Assembly: GCF_008642295.1 (NCBI RefSeq)
Contig: NZ_CP029190.1
Span: 1,674,001 to 1,738,000, forward strand
Direction of reading: 5' to 3'
DNA length: 64,000 nucleotides
Source: Streptomyces venezuelae
Lineage (GTDB): Bacteria > Actinomycetota > Actinomycetes > Streptomycetales > Streptomycetaceae
The position numbers and the translations under genes are program-made. Shown here piece after piece: positions 35,182-44,315 of this stretch. Numbering within the stretch: position 1 is the stretch's first letter; each line of letters opens with the position of its first letter. The notes below the pieces were generated by a model, which saw nothing but the letters and a program-made list of their open reading frames with translations, was not told where the DNA came from and did not search any database.

Positions 35182-35200
35182 GTGACATTTCACATGTCAC
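35182..35200. promoter_or_regulatory. palindrome between MFS and S9 peptidase genes
   Basis: GTGACATTTCACATGTCAC has perfect 7-base arms around TTCAC. It covers the first possible ATG of the peptidase (35194), which favours the later start at 35212. Its left half is close to the GTGACATNNTAC motif of the hydroxyproline cluster. Confidence 0.5.
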
Positions 35201-35211
35201 ACTTCTGTCCC

Positions 35212-37266
35212 ATGGACGCCTTTCTCGCTCTCTCCGCCGACACGGCCCGGTTCTCGTACGGGGCCCCGCGCGCCTTCGCTTTCGGCGACGGCGGACGCCT
35301 GCTGTACTTCCTCCGCTCCTCGGGACCCACCGACCCCTTCGACAGCCTCCATGTCCTCGACACCGCGACCGGCACCGAGACCCTGCTCGCCGATCCGCGC
35401 GCGCTGTCCACCGAGCCCGGTGAGCTCCCCGTCGCCGAACGCCGGCTCCGGGAGCGGATCCGCCTGGTGGCGGCGGGCATCGGCTCCTACGCCCTGTCCG
35501 GCGACGGCCTGCACGCCGCGTTCGCCCTCTACGGCCGCCTCCACCAGGTCACCTTCGGCGGTGCCGGGGCCCGGGAGATACCGGCCGCCGGGCCGGTCGT
35601 GGACCCCCGCCCCAACGCGGACGGCAGCCGGATCGCCTATGTCGCCGACGACGCCCTGTACGTCTCCCCCGGCGGCCGGGTCAGCCCGGACGACGGCGCC
35701 CGCTGGGGCCTCGCCGAGTTCGCCGCCGCCGAGGAGCTGGGCCGCTCCCGCGGCCACTGGTGGTCCCCCGACGGGGTCACCCTGCTGGCCGCCCGGGTGG
35801 ACGAAACCGGGCTCCAGCGCCGGTACTTCGCCGACCCCGCACACCCCGGCCGGCCGGCCGAGGACTTCGCCTACCCCGAGGCCGGCGGCCCCAACGCCGA
35901 CGTCCAGCTGTGGGTGCTGAGTCCGGACGGCCGGCGGGTCCGGCTGGACTGGGACGCGGAGACCCACCCGTACGTCTCCGACGCCGGCTGGGAGGGCGAG
36001 GGCGAGATCCTGCTGACCGTCCAGGACCGGCTCCAGCAGAACGTGCTGCTGCTCTCCGCCGATCCGGCCACCGGTGCCACCCGCGAACTCTCCCGGACCA
36101 GCCACCCGCGGTGGGTGGACCCGATGTTCCCCGGCACCCCCGCCCGGCTCTCCGACGGGCGGCTGGCCACCGCGGCCGAGACCCCCGGCGGCGCCGCCTG
36201 CTCGCTCGCCCTGGACGGGGTCCGGCTCACCGGCGACGAGGTCCAGGTGCGCCGGCTGGTCGGCGAGCACCAGGGGGGTCTGCTGATCGAGGCCGGACTG
36301 CGGGACCCGGCCGAGCAGCAGGTCCTGCTGCTCGACCCGGACACCGGCAAGCTCACCCCGGTCGCCGACGGGCCCGGGGTGCACAGCGCCGTGGCCTCCG
36401 CCGGTGCCCTGCTGCTGACCTCGGCCGGCCCGGACGGCATCCGGCGGACCCTCACCACCGCCGACGGGCGCAGCTTCACCCCGGCCGACCTGTCCGAACC
36501 GCTGCCCTACCGGGTGACCCCGGTCCTGGGCCGGGTCACCGAACACGCCCTGCCCACCGCGCTGGTACTGCCCCGCAACCATGTGCCCGGCCGCCGGCTG
36601 CCGGTCCTGCTCCAGGTGTACGGCGGTCCCGGCTTCCAGGACGTGTGCCTGGAGCCGCGCCGCTGGCAGCACCGCCAGTGGTGGGCCGACCAGGGCTTCG
36701 CCGTCGTCACCATCGACAACCGCGGCACCCCGTACGTCTCCCCCGCCTTCACCCAGGCCATGTACCGGAACTTCTCCGAGGTCACCCTCGAGGACCAGGT
36801 GGCGGGCCTGCGGGCGCTGGGCGAGCGGCACCCGGACCTCGATCTGGACCGGGTCGGCGTCAAGGGCTGGTCCTACGGCGGCTACCTGGCCGCGGCGGCC
36901 GTGCTGCGCCGCCCCGAGGTGTTCCACGCGGCCGTGGCGGGTGCCCCGCCCACCGACTTCCGGCACTACGACACCGCGTACACCGAGCGCTACCTGGGCC
37001 TGCCGCAGGAGAACCCGGAGGTGTACGAACGGGAGTCGCTCATCGGGGACGCCCCCGCCCTCCGCCGCCCGCTGCTGCTGATCCACGGCCTGGCCGACGA
37101 CAACGTCCACCCCTCACACACCCTGCGCCTCTCCCAGGCCCTGACCGACGCGGGCCGCCCGCACCAGGTGCTGGCCCTGCCGGGCGTCACTCATATGACC
37201 CCGGACGGCATGTACGAGAAGGTCGCCGCCCAGGAACTCGCCTTCCTGAAGGCGGCCTTGCACTAG
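35212..37266 (+). CDS. S9 family prolyl oligopeptidase (DPP4-like)
   Basis: A 684-residue serine peptidase without a signal peptide. Residues 1-430 form the DPP-IV type beta-propeller (HWWSPDGVTLLAARVDE, GGPNADVQLWVLSPDG). The C-terminal alpha/beta-hydrolase has the nucleophile motif GWSYGGY near residue 552, Asp in LADDNVHPSHT, and His in GVTHMTP. These enzymes release X-Pro dipeptides or cleave short proline-containing peptides. ATG 35212 lacks a Shine-Dalgarno; an ATG six codons upstream lies inside the palindrome. Its 3' end overlaps the opposing MMPL gene by 80 bases. It could join the proline-peptide metabolism encoded further right, but it is not in that cluster. Confidence 0.87.
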   Translation: MDAFLALSADTARFSYGAPRAFAFGDGGRLLYFLRSSGPTDPFDSLHVLDTATGTETLLADPRALSTEPGELPVAERRLRERIRLVAAGIGSYALSGDGLHAAFALYGRLHQVTFGGAGAREIPAAGPVVDPRPNADGSRIAYVADDALYVSPGGRVSPDDGARWGLAEFAAAEELGRSRGHWWSPDGVTLLAARVDETGLQRRYFADPAHPGRPAEDFAYPEAGGPNADVQLWVLSPDGRRVRLDWDAETHPYVSDAGWEGEGEILLTVQDRLQQNVLLLSADPATGATRELSRTSHPRWVDPMFPGTPARLSDGRLATAAETPGGAACSLALDGVRLTGDEVQVRRLVGEHQGGLLIEAGLRDPAEQQVLLLDPDTGKLTPVADGPGVHSAVASAGALLLTSAGPDGIRRTLTTADGRSFTPADLSEPLPYRVTPVLGRVTEHALPTALVLPRNHVPGRRLPVLLQVYGGPGFQDVCLEPRRWQHRQWWADQGFAVVTIDNRGTPYVSPAFTQAMYRNFSEVTLEDQVAGLRALGERHPDLDLDRVGVKGWSYGGYLAAAAVLRRPEVFHAAVAGAPPTDFRHYDTAYTERYLGLPQENPEVYERESLIGDAPALRRPLLLIHGLADDNVHPSHTLRLSQALTDAGRPHQVLALPGVTHMTPDGMYEKVAAQELAFLKAALH

Positions 37267-39505
37267 GCGCGTATCCGGTGCCGTCGGTGCCGACCGGGCC
37301 GCGGGGAAGTATCCGGTCCAGCCACTTCGGCAGCCACCAGTTGGCCCGGCCGAGGAGTGTCATGGTCGCCGGTACCAGCACCATGCGTACGACCGTGGCG
37401 TCGATGAAGATCGCGGTGGCCAGGCCGAGCCCGAACATTTTGGTGGAGGGGTCGTCGGCGACGGCGAAGGACAGGAAGACCGCCACCATGATGAGGGCGG
37501 CCGAGGTGATGATCCGGGCGGTGCGCGAGACGCCCTCAACGATCGCCGTGCCGTTGTCGCCGGTGCGCAGGTACTCCTCGCGTACACGGGAGAGGAGGAA
37601 CACCTCGTAGTCCATCGACAGGCCGAACAGGATGGCGAAGAGGAACATCGGGATGAACGACACGATCGGAACCGTCGCTTCCAGCCCGATGAGTGCGCCT
37701 CCCCAGCCCCACTGGAAGACCGCGACCATGATGCCGTAGGCCGCGCCGATGCTCAGCAGATTCAGCAGTACCGCCTTGAGCGGTACGAGGATCGAGCGGA
37801 AGACCAGCATCAGCAGCAGGAACGACATCGCCAGCACGGCGGCGACGAACACCGGCAGGCGTTGGCTGGTGCGTTGGCCCACATCGGACAGGCTCGCGGC
37901 GGCGCCGCCGACGTGGGCCCTGGCCGGGCCGTGCCCGATCGCCGTGGGCAGCACGTCGGTGCGCAGCCGGGCGATGGTGCCGGCCGTGGCCTTGTCCTGA
38001 GGGCTGGTGGTCGGGAACACCACGAGGGTCGCGATGCCGGTGGCCCGGTCGATGTGCGTCGGCGCGACGGATGCGATGCCCGGATCCGCAGCGACCGCCC
38101 CGACGAGTCGGTCCAGCACTCCCGGATCACCGGCGGGGTCCGCGGCGATGACGAGGGGACCGTTGGTGCCCGGGCCGAACCCCTCGGCGACGAGGTCGTA
38201 GGCCCGGCGCTCGGTACGGCTGGGGGGCAGTGAGCCGTCGTCGGGCAGGCCGACACGCAGGCCGAGCACGGGCAGCGTCGCGGTCAGCAGCAGCCCCGCC
38301 GCGCCGATCGCGTACAGCACCGGGTGCCGGCTGACGTGCCCGATCCAGCGCCGCCAACCGGCGGCGGGAGCGGAGCCCGCCGCCGTGTCCCGCCGCCGTA
38401 CGAGTCGGCCCGGCTTCCCGGTCTGCAGAGCCCGGCCGATCCGGCCGATCCGGCCGGCCCGGGCCAGGAGCGGGCCCGCCGCGCCGAGGAAGGCCGGCAG
38501 CAGCGTCACCGACGCGAGCACCATGGTCAGGACGACGATCGAGACGGCGAGCCCGCCCACCGTCATGAACGGCACGTTCGCGACCGCCAGGCCGAGGATC
38601 GATACGACGACGACGCCGCCGGCGAAGACCACGGGCCTCCCCGCCGTGGCCACCGCTCGCCCCGCCGCCTCGTGGGGATCGAGCCCGCGCGCGAGGTACT
38701 CCCGGTGCCTGGCGAGCACGAACAGCGCGTAGTCGATGCCCACTCCGAGCCCGACCATGCTGCCCAGGACCGGTGCGAAGGTGGGGACCTCTGTCACCCC
38801 CGCCAGTACCGTCATCGTGGCGACTCCGATGGTCAGCCCGAAGACCGCCATGCCGATCGGCAGCGCGGCGGCGACGAGCGAACCGAACGCCAGGAACAGG
38901 ATCGCAGCCGCGGCGAGGAGGCCGATCAGCTCGCTCGCGCCGCCGTCGGGGTCGGAGAAGGCGTAGAAGAGGTTCCCGCCCATCTCGATGCGCAGGGGCA
39001 GCTCGGCGCGCAGCCGGTCGCCGAGACCGACGAGGGCGTCGAGGTCTTCGGCCGACAGCCGGCTCTGGTCGGGGTACTGCACCCGGACGACCGCGATCCG
39101 TCCGTCGGCCGAAACGAGGCCGCCGCGCACGGCGGTGTCCCCGCCCGCGCCGAGCGCCCCCGCCGGGTCGCTCGTGCCGAGCACGTGCGGCAGCCGCCTC
39201 ACCTCGGTCTGCAGCCGCGTGAGAGCGGTGCGCGCGCCGTCGTCGTCGGAGAACGTCGCAGCGTCGTCGAGGGGGGTGACGACGACTTGGGCGGTCATCC
39301 CCTCCTGGCCGGTGCCTGCCCGCTCGATCAGTTCCGCGGCCCGTCGGGAGTCCAGCCCCGGAGCGGTCATCGAGTCCGCGGTACGCCCGCCGAAGGCGAC
39401 GGCGGCGAGGACGGCGAGCGTGGCGGCGATCAGCCATGCCGCGATCACCCGCCAGGGATGGCGGGCGGCGCTTGCGCCCAGGCGCAACAGGGCTTTCGAG
39501 AGCAT
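37187..39505 (-). CDS. MMPL/RND-family membrane exporter
   Basis: A 772-residue protein with the duplicated RND layout: helix 1, an extracytoplasmic loop (residues 40-185), five helices, a second loop, and five helices. Typical MMPL motifs are GVGIDYALFVLARHREYL near 245-262 and FGLSMDYEVFLLSRVREEY near 645. Such proteins export lipids, antibiotics or siderophores. ATG 39505 has GGAGG five bases upstream. The last 35 residues (Pro/Arg/Ser-rich) run into the complementary strand of the S9 peptidase gene, which suggests loss of the original stop. It is divergent from a two-component system that likely regulates it. Confidence 0.88.
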   Translation of the reverse strand: MLSKALLRLGASAARHPWRVIAAWLIAATLAVLAAVAFGGRTADSMTAPGLDSRRAAELIERAGTGQEGMTAQVVVTPLDDAATFSDDDGARTALTRLQTEVRRLPHVLGTSDPAGALGAGGDTAVRGGLVSADGRIAVVRVQYPDQSRLSAEDLDALVGLGDRLRAELPLRIEMGGNLFYAFSDPDGGASELIGLLAAAAILFLAFGSLVAAALPIGMAVFGLTIGVATMTVLAGVTEVPTFAPVLGSMVGLGVGIDYALFVLARHREYLARGLDPHEAAGRAVATAGRPVVFAGGVVVVSILGLAVANVPFMTVGGLAVSIVVLTMVLASVTLLPAFLGAAGPLLARAGRIGRIGRALQTGKPGRLVRRRDTAAGSAPAAGWRRWIGHVSRHPVLYAIGAAGLLLTATLPVLGLRVGLPDDGSLPPSRTERRAYDLVAEGFGPGTNGPLVIAADPAGDPGVLDRLVGAVAADPGIASVAPTHIDRATGIATLVVFPTTSPQDKATAGTIARLRTDVLPTAIGHGPARAHVGGAAASLSDVGQRTSQRLPVFVAAVLAMSFLLLMLVFRSILVPLKAVLLNLLSIGAAYGIMVAVFQWGWGGALIGLEATVPIVSFIPMFLFAILFGLSMDYEVFLLSRVREEYLRTGDNGTAIVEGVSRTARIITSAALIMVAVFLSFAVADDPSTKMFGLGLATAIFIDATVVRMVLVPATMTLLGRANWWLPKWLDRILPRGPVGTDGTGYAPSARPPSGRRVPGRRPSRTCRPGSYE

Positions 39506-39681
39506 CGGGTCCTCCAACCACCTCGTCGGCCGTCCTTGTTCGGCCGCCGATGCTTCAGGCTCGTCGCCACGGCGCTCCGTGGCATCGGCCCGCGGGCCGC
39601 GGATCCGTCGGCCCCGGGGCGGAGTGACAACCCGTCCTTTCGGCCGATGCGCGGCACGCCGCGGTCCCTAGGCTGAGAACC

Positions 39682-40854
39682 GTGCTCCGAGACGACCTGC
39701 GAACCCTGTGGACCGAACCCCGGCCGCCCGGCGCGCCCGCCCGGGTGCGGCGGGACTGGGCGCTGCTCGCCGCGGGCCTTGCCGGTGTGGCGCTGGAGGC
39801 CACCCTGCGCGAGAACGTCGTGTGGCGGCCGGTGGCGGTGGTGTTCGCCGTATGGCTGTGCCTGCTGCCCCTGTGGCGCCGGACCCGCCCGCTGGCGGTG
39901 GTGACGCTGGCGTTCGGCTCGGTGATCCTGCTTCCGGTGGCCTCGCTCGTCGCCGCACCACGCGAGCCCGTCGGCCTGTACACCGGCGCGGTCGTGCTCG
40001 TGCTGGTGTACGCGCTCCCCCGGTGGGGGTCGGGACGCGAGGTCGTACTGGGCGGCGCGGTGATCCTCGCGGCCGGCACGCTGTGTGTCGTCACGGACGA
40101 GACCCCGGTCGTCGAAAAGGTCGTGGGCCTCGTCTTCCTGCTGCTGCCCGGCGTGGTCGGGGCTGCCGTGCGGTTCCGGGTGTCCGCTCGCGAGCGGCAG
40201 TCGGAGCAGGTGCGATCCCGCGAGCGCGAGCGGCTCGCCCGGGAACTGCACGACACGGTGGCCCACCACGTGTCGGCCATGGTGATCATCGCCCAGGCGG
40301 GCCGGGTGCTCGCGGACACCGACCCGTCCGCCGCCGTCGAGGCGCTGGAGGAGGTCGAGGAGGAAGGGGCGCGCACGCTGGAGGAAATGCGCGCCATGGT
40401 CGCCGCGCTGCGCGACCGCGGGGTCGGCGCCGAGCTGGCGCCCCCTGCCGGAGTCGCGGATCTGGAGCGCCTGGTGCGCACCCCGGGTGGTCGTCTCAGG
40501 GTCGACCTGGGGCTCGACGGCGAACTGGACGCGCTGCCCCCGGCCGTGGACGCGGCCGTCTACCGGATCGTGCAGGAATCGGTGACCAACGCGCTGCGCC
40601 ATGCGGTCGACGCGACCGAGCTCGTCGTCCGGGTCGCCGCGGAACGGCACACGGTACGGGTGAGCGTGCGCGACAACGGCCGGCGCACCGGCCGGGGTCG
40701 CGACGGATACGGACTTACCGGACTGCGCGAGCGCGCGACCCTGCTCGGCGGCACACTACGAGCCGGCCCGGGTACCGACCGGGGCTGGCATGTCGAAGCC
40801 GAACTGCCGAGAGCGAGGAGCGAGAGCGGTGTCCATTCGCGTCCTCGTCGCTGA
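39682..40854 (+). CDS. sensor histidine kinase, NarL/HisKA_3 type
   Basis: A 390-residue membrane histidine kinase. About four hydrophobic segments lie in residues 25-165 with short loops, so it probably senses the membrane. The HisKA_3 phosphoacceptor RELHDTVAHHVSAM is near residue 190, and the ATPase domain has the N-box VQESVTNALRHA and G-box GYGLTGLRERA. The GTG start is preceded by TAGGCT seven bases upstream and no Shine-Dalgarno, the pattern of a leaderless mRNA. It overlaps the response-regulator gene by 26 bases. It is divergent from the MMPL exporter, the likely target. Confidence 0.88.
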   Translation: MLRDDLRTLWTEPRPPGAPARVRRDWALLAAGLAGVALEATLRENVVWRPVAVVFAVWLCLLPLWRRTRPLAVVTLAFGSVILLPVASLVAAPREPVGLYTGAVVLVLVYALPRWGSGREVVLGGAVILAAGTLCVVTDETPVVEKVVGLVFLLLPGVVGAAVRFRVSARERQSEQVRSRERERLARELHDTVAHHVSAMVIIAQAGRVLADTDPSAAVEALEEVEEEGARTLEEMRAMVAALRDRGVGAELAPPAGVADLERLVRTPGGRLRVDLGLDGELDALPPAVDAAVYRIVQESVTNALRHAVDATELVVRVAAERHTVRVSVRDNGRRTGRGRDGYGLTGLRERATLLGGTLRAGPGTDRGWHVEAELPRARSESGVHSRPRR

Positions 40855-41491
40855 CGACCAGACGATCATCCGCACCGGGTTGCGGATCATACTGAACGCC
40901 CAGCCCGGCATCGAGGTGGTCGGCGAGGCCGCCGACGGGCGGGAAGCGGTACGTATGGCCCGCGAACTACGCCCCGACGTCTGCCTGTTCGACATCCGCA
41001 TGCCCGTACTCGACGGGCTCGAGGCCACCCGGCTGGTCGCCGGCCCGGGCGTCGCCGACCCGCTGGCCGTGGTCGTCATCACCACGTTCGACCTCGACGA
41101 GTACGTCTACGGCTCACTGCGTGCCGGCGCCCGCGGATTCCTCCTCAAGGACACGGGACCGGACCTTCTGGCGCAGGCCGTACGGTCGGCGTCCGACGGT
41201 GAGGCGCTCATTGCGCCCAGCGTCACCGTCCGTCTGCTCCAGGCATTCGCGGACCTGCCCGCCGGCCGGCCCGTGGCCCAGCCGGTCGCCCCCGTCACCG
41301 CCCGCGAGGAGCAGGTGCTCCTCGCCGTCGCTCGCGGGCTGACCAACACCGAGATCGCCGATGCACTGCGCATCAGCCTCAGCACGGTGAAGACGCATCT
41401 GGCCAGCCTGATGGCCAAACTCGGCGCCCGCAACCGGGTCGAGATCGCGATGTGGGCCTACGAAACGCGCCGTATCCTCCCCGGAACCTGA
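40829..41491 (+). CDS. LuxR-type response regulator
   Basis: A 220-residue NarL-family regulator, cognate to the preceding kinase. The receiver domain (residues 3-120) has acidic residues DD at 8-9, phosphoacceptor Asp in FDIRMP near 54, and Lys in LLKDTG near 105. The LuxR HTH (LTNTEIADALRISLSTVKTHLASLMAKLG) is near residues 168-196. GTG 40829 was chosen because AGGAG lies eight bases upstream, inside the kinase gene; the overlap implies translational coupling. Confidence 0.9.
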   Translation: MSIRVLVADDQTIIRTGLRIILNAQPGIEVVGEAADGREAVRMARELRPDVCLFDIRMPVLDGLEATRLVAGPGVADPLAVVVITTFDLDEYVYGSLRAGARGFLLKDTGPDLLAQAVRSASDGEALIAPSVTVRLLQAFADLPAGRPVAQPVAPVTAREEQVLLAVARGLTNTEIADALRISLSTVKTHLASLMAKLGARNRVEIAMWAYETRRILPGT

Positions 41492-41514
41492 GCCGGGTAC
41501 CGGGCCATGCAGAA

Positions 41515-41547
41515 CAGCCCCGGCCGACGCGGTGTCGGCCGGGGCTG
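41515..41547. terminator. bidirectional terminator
   Basis: A perfect 14-bp stem (41515-41528 with 41534-41547) closes GCGGT between the response regulator and the converging GntR gene. Confidence 0.85.
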
Positions 41548-41579
41548 CGCACGCTCTCGGACTGCTCGGGCTGCTCGGA

Positions 41580-42257
41580 CTACTTGGCCTGGTCGGCCTG
41601 GTCGGCCCAGAGGGAGCGGACGTGGCCGAGGTGGCGGCGCATGCACGACTCGGCGGCGGGGGCGTCGCCCGACAGCATCAGGTCGAGCAGTTCCAGGTGT
41701 TCCTCGGCCGAGGACACCAGCAGGCCGGCCTTGTCCAGGCTGGTCAGTCCGTACAGCCGGGAGCGCTTGCGCAGATCGCCGACCGTCTCCACCAGCCGCT
41801 CGTTCCCGGCCAGGCCCAGCAGGGTCAGGTGGAACCGCCGGTCGGCCTCCAGGTATCCGATGAGGTCGTGCTCGCGGGCGCTGGCGACGATCTCCTCGGC
41901 GATGGGCCGGAGTTCCTCCAGCCGCTCCCGGGGCGCGATCCGGGTGACGATGCCGATGGTCGGCACCTCGATCAGGGTGCGCAGTTCGGTGTACTGGTCC
42001 AGGTCGCGCTCGCTCACCTCGGTGACCCGGAAGCCCTTGTTGCGGACCGGCTCGACCAGCCCCTCGCGCGCGAGGTCGAGCATGGCCTCGCGGACCGGGG
42101 TGGCCGACACGCCGAGTTCCGCGGCCAGTGTGGGCGCCGAGTAGACCCGGCCGGGCTCCAGCTGTCCCGCTATCAGGGCAGCTCGGAGGGCATGGCCGAC
42201 CTGATCGCGGAGCCGCTCCTGGGCCTTGATGAGACTGTGCTGCTTCAGGTCACCCAT
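41580..42257 (-). CDS. GntR/FCD-family regulator of the hydroxyproline cluster
   Basis: A 225-residue regulator. The GntR winged HTH (YSAPTLAAELGVSATPVREAMLDLAREGLVEPV) spans residues 40-75; the all-helical FCD ligand domain follows, with metal-binding histidines in FHLTLLGLAGN and HLELLDLML. ATG 42257 has GGAGG seven bases upstream. It is the last gene of the cluster on the minus strand, separated by 49 bases from the cyclodeaminase-family gene and with a copy of the GTGACATNNTAC motif in that gap. It is the natural candidate to bind all three copies and respond to hydroxyproline or an intermediate. Confidence 0.87.
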   Translation of the reverse strand: MGDLKQHSLIKAQERLRDQVGHALRAALIAGQLEPGRVYSAPTLAAELGVSATPVREAMLDLAREGLVEPVRNKGFRVTEVSERDLDQYTELRTLIEVPTIGIVTRIAPRERLEELRPIAEEIVASAREHDLIGYLEADRRFHLTLLGLAGNERLVETVGDLRKRSRLYGLTSLDKAGLLVSSAEEHLELLDLMLSGDAPAAESCMRRHLGHVRSLWADQADQAK

Positions 42258-42298
42258 CGCAGTTCCTCCGGTCCTCCGAAAACACGCAGAGGAACAGC

Positions 42299-42310
42299 GT
42301 ACAATGTCAC
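42299..42310 (-). promoter_or_regulatory. GTGACATNNTAC motif, copy 1
   Basis: The minus strand reads GTGACATTGTAC, 42 bases upstream of the GntR start and overlapping the stop region of the preceding gene. Two other copies lie upstream of the DapA-family and DadA-family genes of the same cluster. Confidence 0.5.
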
Positions 42311-43260
42311 GTTTCGCCGTCCGCCCCGGTGGCGCGGTACAGGGCCACCGCCACAGCCAGATCTTCCCAGGCCATGCCCACGCTCTTGAAGAGCTGTGGA
42401 CAGCCCACCGTCCCGGGACCGGGATGCCGTCCGCACACCAGGTCGGCGAGGGTCCCGGTGATATGGCCCGGCCCGATGGCCCCTTCGGCCTCCGGGACCA
42501 GCAGGTCCCCGGCCTCGCGCAGGGCCGCCGCGCGCGATTCCACGTACACCGCGGCGCGGCGCACCAGGGCGGTGTCGGTCTCGCGGGCCGTCGGTTCGTG
42601 CGAGCCGACCGCGACCACGGTGGCCCCGTCGGCCACCAGCCGCCCGTCGAAGAGGGGTTCGCGGGCCGTCGTACAGCAGACCACCAGATCGGCGCCGGCC
42701 ACGTCGGCGGCGGTACCCGTCCGGGCCACGGGGACCCCGCGGGATGCGGCGTACCCGGCGAGCCGGCCGGCACCCGCGGGATCGCGGGCCACCACCACCG
42801 CCTCGGCCAGGTCCCGTTCCGCCAGCAGGGCGTCGAGGTGGCCGTACGCCTGCGGTCCGGAGCCGAACAGCACCAGCCGCAGCGGCCGGCCGGCCGGGGT
42901 CAGCTGCCGGACGGCCAGCGCGGACACCGCGGGGGTGCGCAGCGCGGTCAGGGCCGCGCCGTCCAGCAGGGCCACGGGCTCCAGGGTGGGCCCGTCCAGC
43001 AGCAGATAGGCGCCGGTGATCCGGGGCAGTCCGCGGGCGGGGTTGGCCGGGGCCACCCCGGCGATCTTCACCCCGGCCCAGGGCCCGGCGGCGGCGGGCA
43101 TCAGCAGCAACTCGCCGGCGGGGACGGGCACCTGGCTGCGCTGCGGGCAGGTCTCGGGGTCGAGGCCTGCCCGCAGCACCGCGGCCAGGGCGTCGGCCGC
43201 GGCCACCGGGCCGAGGAGCCCCCCGATCTCCTCGGCCCCGATCCGGACGAGGTCCTTCAC
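42307..43260 (-). CDS. ornithine cyclodeaminase/mu-crystallin family, probable pyrroline-2-carboxylate reductase
   Basis: A 317-residue Rossmann enzyme. The N-terminal dimerisation and substrate part contains LLLMPAAAGPWAGVKI; the NAD(P)-binding motif LVLFGSGPQAYGHLDAL is near residue 130, followed by VVCCTTAREPLFDGRLV and VGSHEPTARE. In hydroxyproline clusters this family reduces delta1-pyrroline-2-carboxylate to L-proline (LhpI-type). The GTG start overlaps the preceding stop as GTGA, so it is translationally coupled to the racemase paralogue. Ornithine cyclodeaminase activity is the alternative. Confidence 0.8.
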   Translation of the reverse strand: MKDLVRIGAEEIGGLLGPVAAADALAAVLRAGLDPETCPQRSQVPVPAGELLLMPAAAGPWAGVKIAGVAPANPARGLPRITGAYLLLDGPTLEPVALLDGAALTALRTPAVSALAVRQLTPAGRPLRLVLFGSGPQAYGHLDALLAERDLAEAVVVARDPAGAGRLAGYAASRGVPVARTGTAADVAGADLVVCCTTAREPLFDGRLVADGATVVAVGSHEPTARETDTALVRRAAVYVESRAAALREAGDLLVPEAEGAIGPGHITGTLADLVCGRHPGPGTVGCPQLFKSVGMAWEDLAVAVALYRATGADGET

Positions 43261-44315
43261 AGCAGGAATCCGGTGCCGAGGGTGTCCCTGGAGTCCAGCA
43301 GGAAGCGGTGCTCGCCGGTCCGGTAGGCGGTGCCGGTGACCTCGGTGACGCCGTCCGCGAGCAGCCGGCCGGTGAACACCGTGCCGGTCACGGACTCGTG
43401 GAGCAGGTCCTCGCCGGCGCCGAGCCGGCCGTCCTCGCCGAGCAGGGCCAGCCGGGCGGAGGTTCCGGATCCGCACGGCGAGCGGTCGATCTGGCCGTCG
43501 GCGAAGACCGTGACATTGCGCTGGTGCGGGCCGAAGGGGGTGTCGGGCAGTTCCTCGTAGAGGATCACTCCGTAGACCCCGGACAGCAGGGGGCCGTCCG
43601 GATGCCAGGTGGCCGGGTGGGTGGCGAGTGCGGCCCGGATCTCCTGCCCGGCGCGGACCAGGCCGGGCAGGTCGGCGCGGGAGACCCGGAGGCCGAACTC
43701 GCGGGCGGGGACGGCCGCGTAGCAGGCTCCGGCGTGGGCGATGTCCACCTCGGCGAGGCCGAGGGAGGTGGCCACCGGCACCTTGCGGGCGGCAACCCGG
43801 GCGGGCACGTTGCGGAAGGTGACGCCGGTGGTGCGGCCCGCGTCCCGGTGGACGGTGGCGGTGACCCGTCCGGACGGCACGTCGATCCGGACCGTTGCGT
43901 CCCCGTCGCCGGGGGCGGCGACCAGTCCGCTGTCCACCGCCCAGGCACCGAGCGCCATCGTGCCGTGCCCGCAGGCCGTGGAGTAGCCGTCCTTGTGCCA
44001 GAAGAGCACACCGAGGTCGGCGCCGTTGTCGTCGGGCGGGACGAGGAAGCCGCCGTACATGCCGGCATGCCCGCGCGGTTCCTGCACCAGCAGGCGCCGT
44101 ACGTCGTCCAGTGCGCTGCGCCGGGGGGCGGTGCCGGAGCCGCCGGGGCCGAGGGCGGTGGTGCAGCGCTCGGCCACGGTGTCGCCGGGGACGGGCGGCA
44201 GGCCGTCGGTGACGATCCGGAAGGGCTCGCCGGCGGTGTGGTAGTCGGTCGTGCGGACCGTGTGCACGGTGAAGGCGGCGTCCGGGCGCGGGTGGACGCT
44301 CGGGTCGGGGCTCAC
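43257..44315 (-). CDS. proline racemase family paralogue
   Basis: A 352-residue proline racemase/hydroxyproline epimerase family protein. Both catalytic cysteines are kept: Cys115 in TACGHGTMALG and one in DRSPCGSGTSA near residue 270. Retention of the second Cys argues against a trans-3-hydroxyproline dehydratase, in which it is usually Thr. It differs from the neighbouring copy by a longer N-terminus and divergent sequence, so it may act on a different isomer (trans-3-hydroxyproline or proline). GTG start; four-base overlaps with both the upstream and downstream genes. Confidence 0.82.
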   Translation of the reverse strand: MSPDPSVHPRPDAAFTVHTVRTTDYHTAGEPFRIVTDGLPPVPGDTVAERCTTALGPGGSGTAPRRSALDDVRRLLVQEPRGHAGMYGGFLVPPDDNGADLGVLFWHKDGYSTACGHGTMALGAWAVDSGLVAAPGDGDATVRIDVPSGRVTATVHRDAGRTTGVTFRNVPARVAARKVPVATSLGLAEVDIAHAGACYAAVPAREFGLRVSRADLPGLVRAGQEIRAALATHPATWHPDGPLLSGVYGVILYEELPDTPFGPHQRNVTVFADGQIDRSPCGSGTSARLALLGEDGRLGAGEDLLHESVTGTVFTGRLLADGVTEVTGTAYRTGEHRFLLDSRDTLGTGFLL

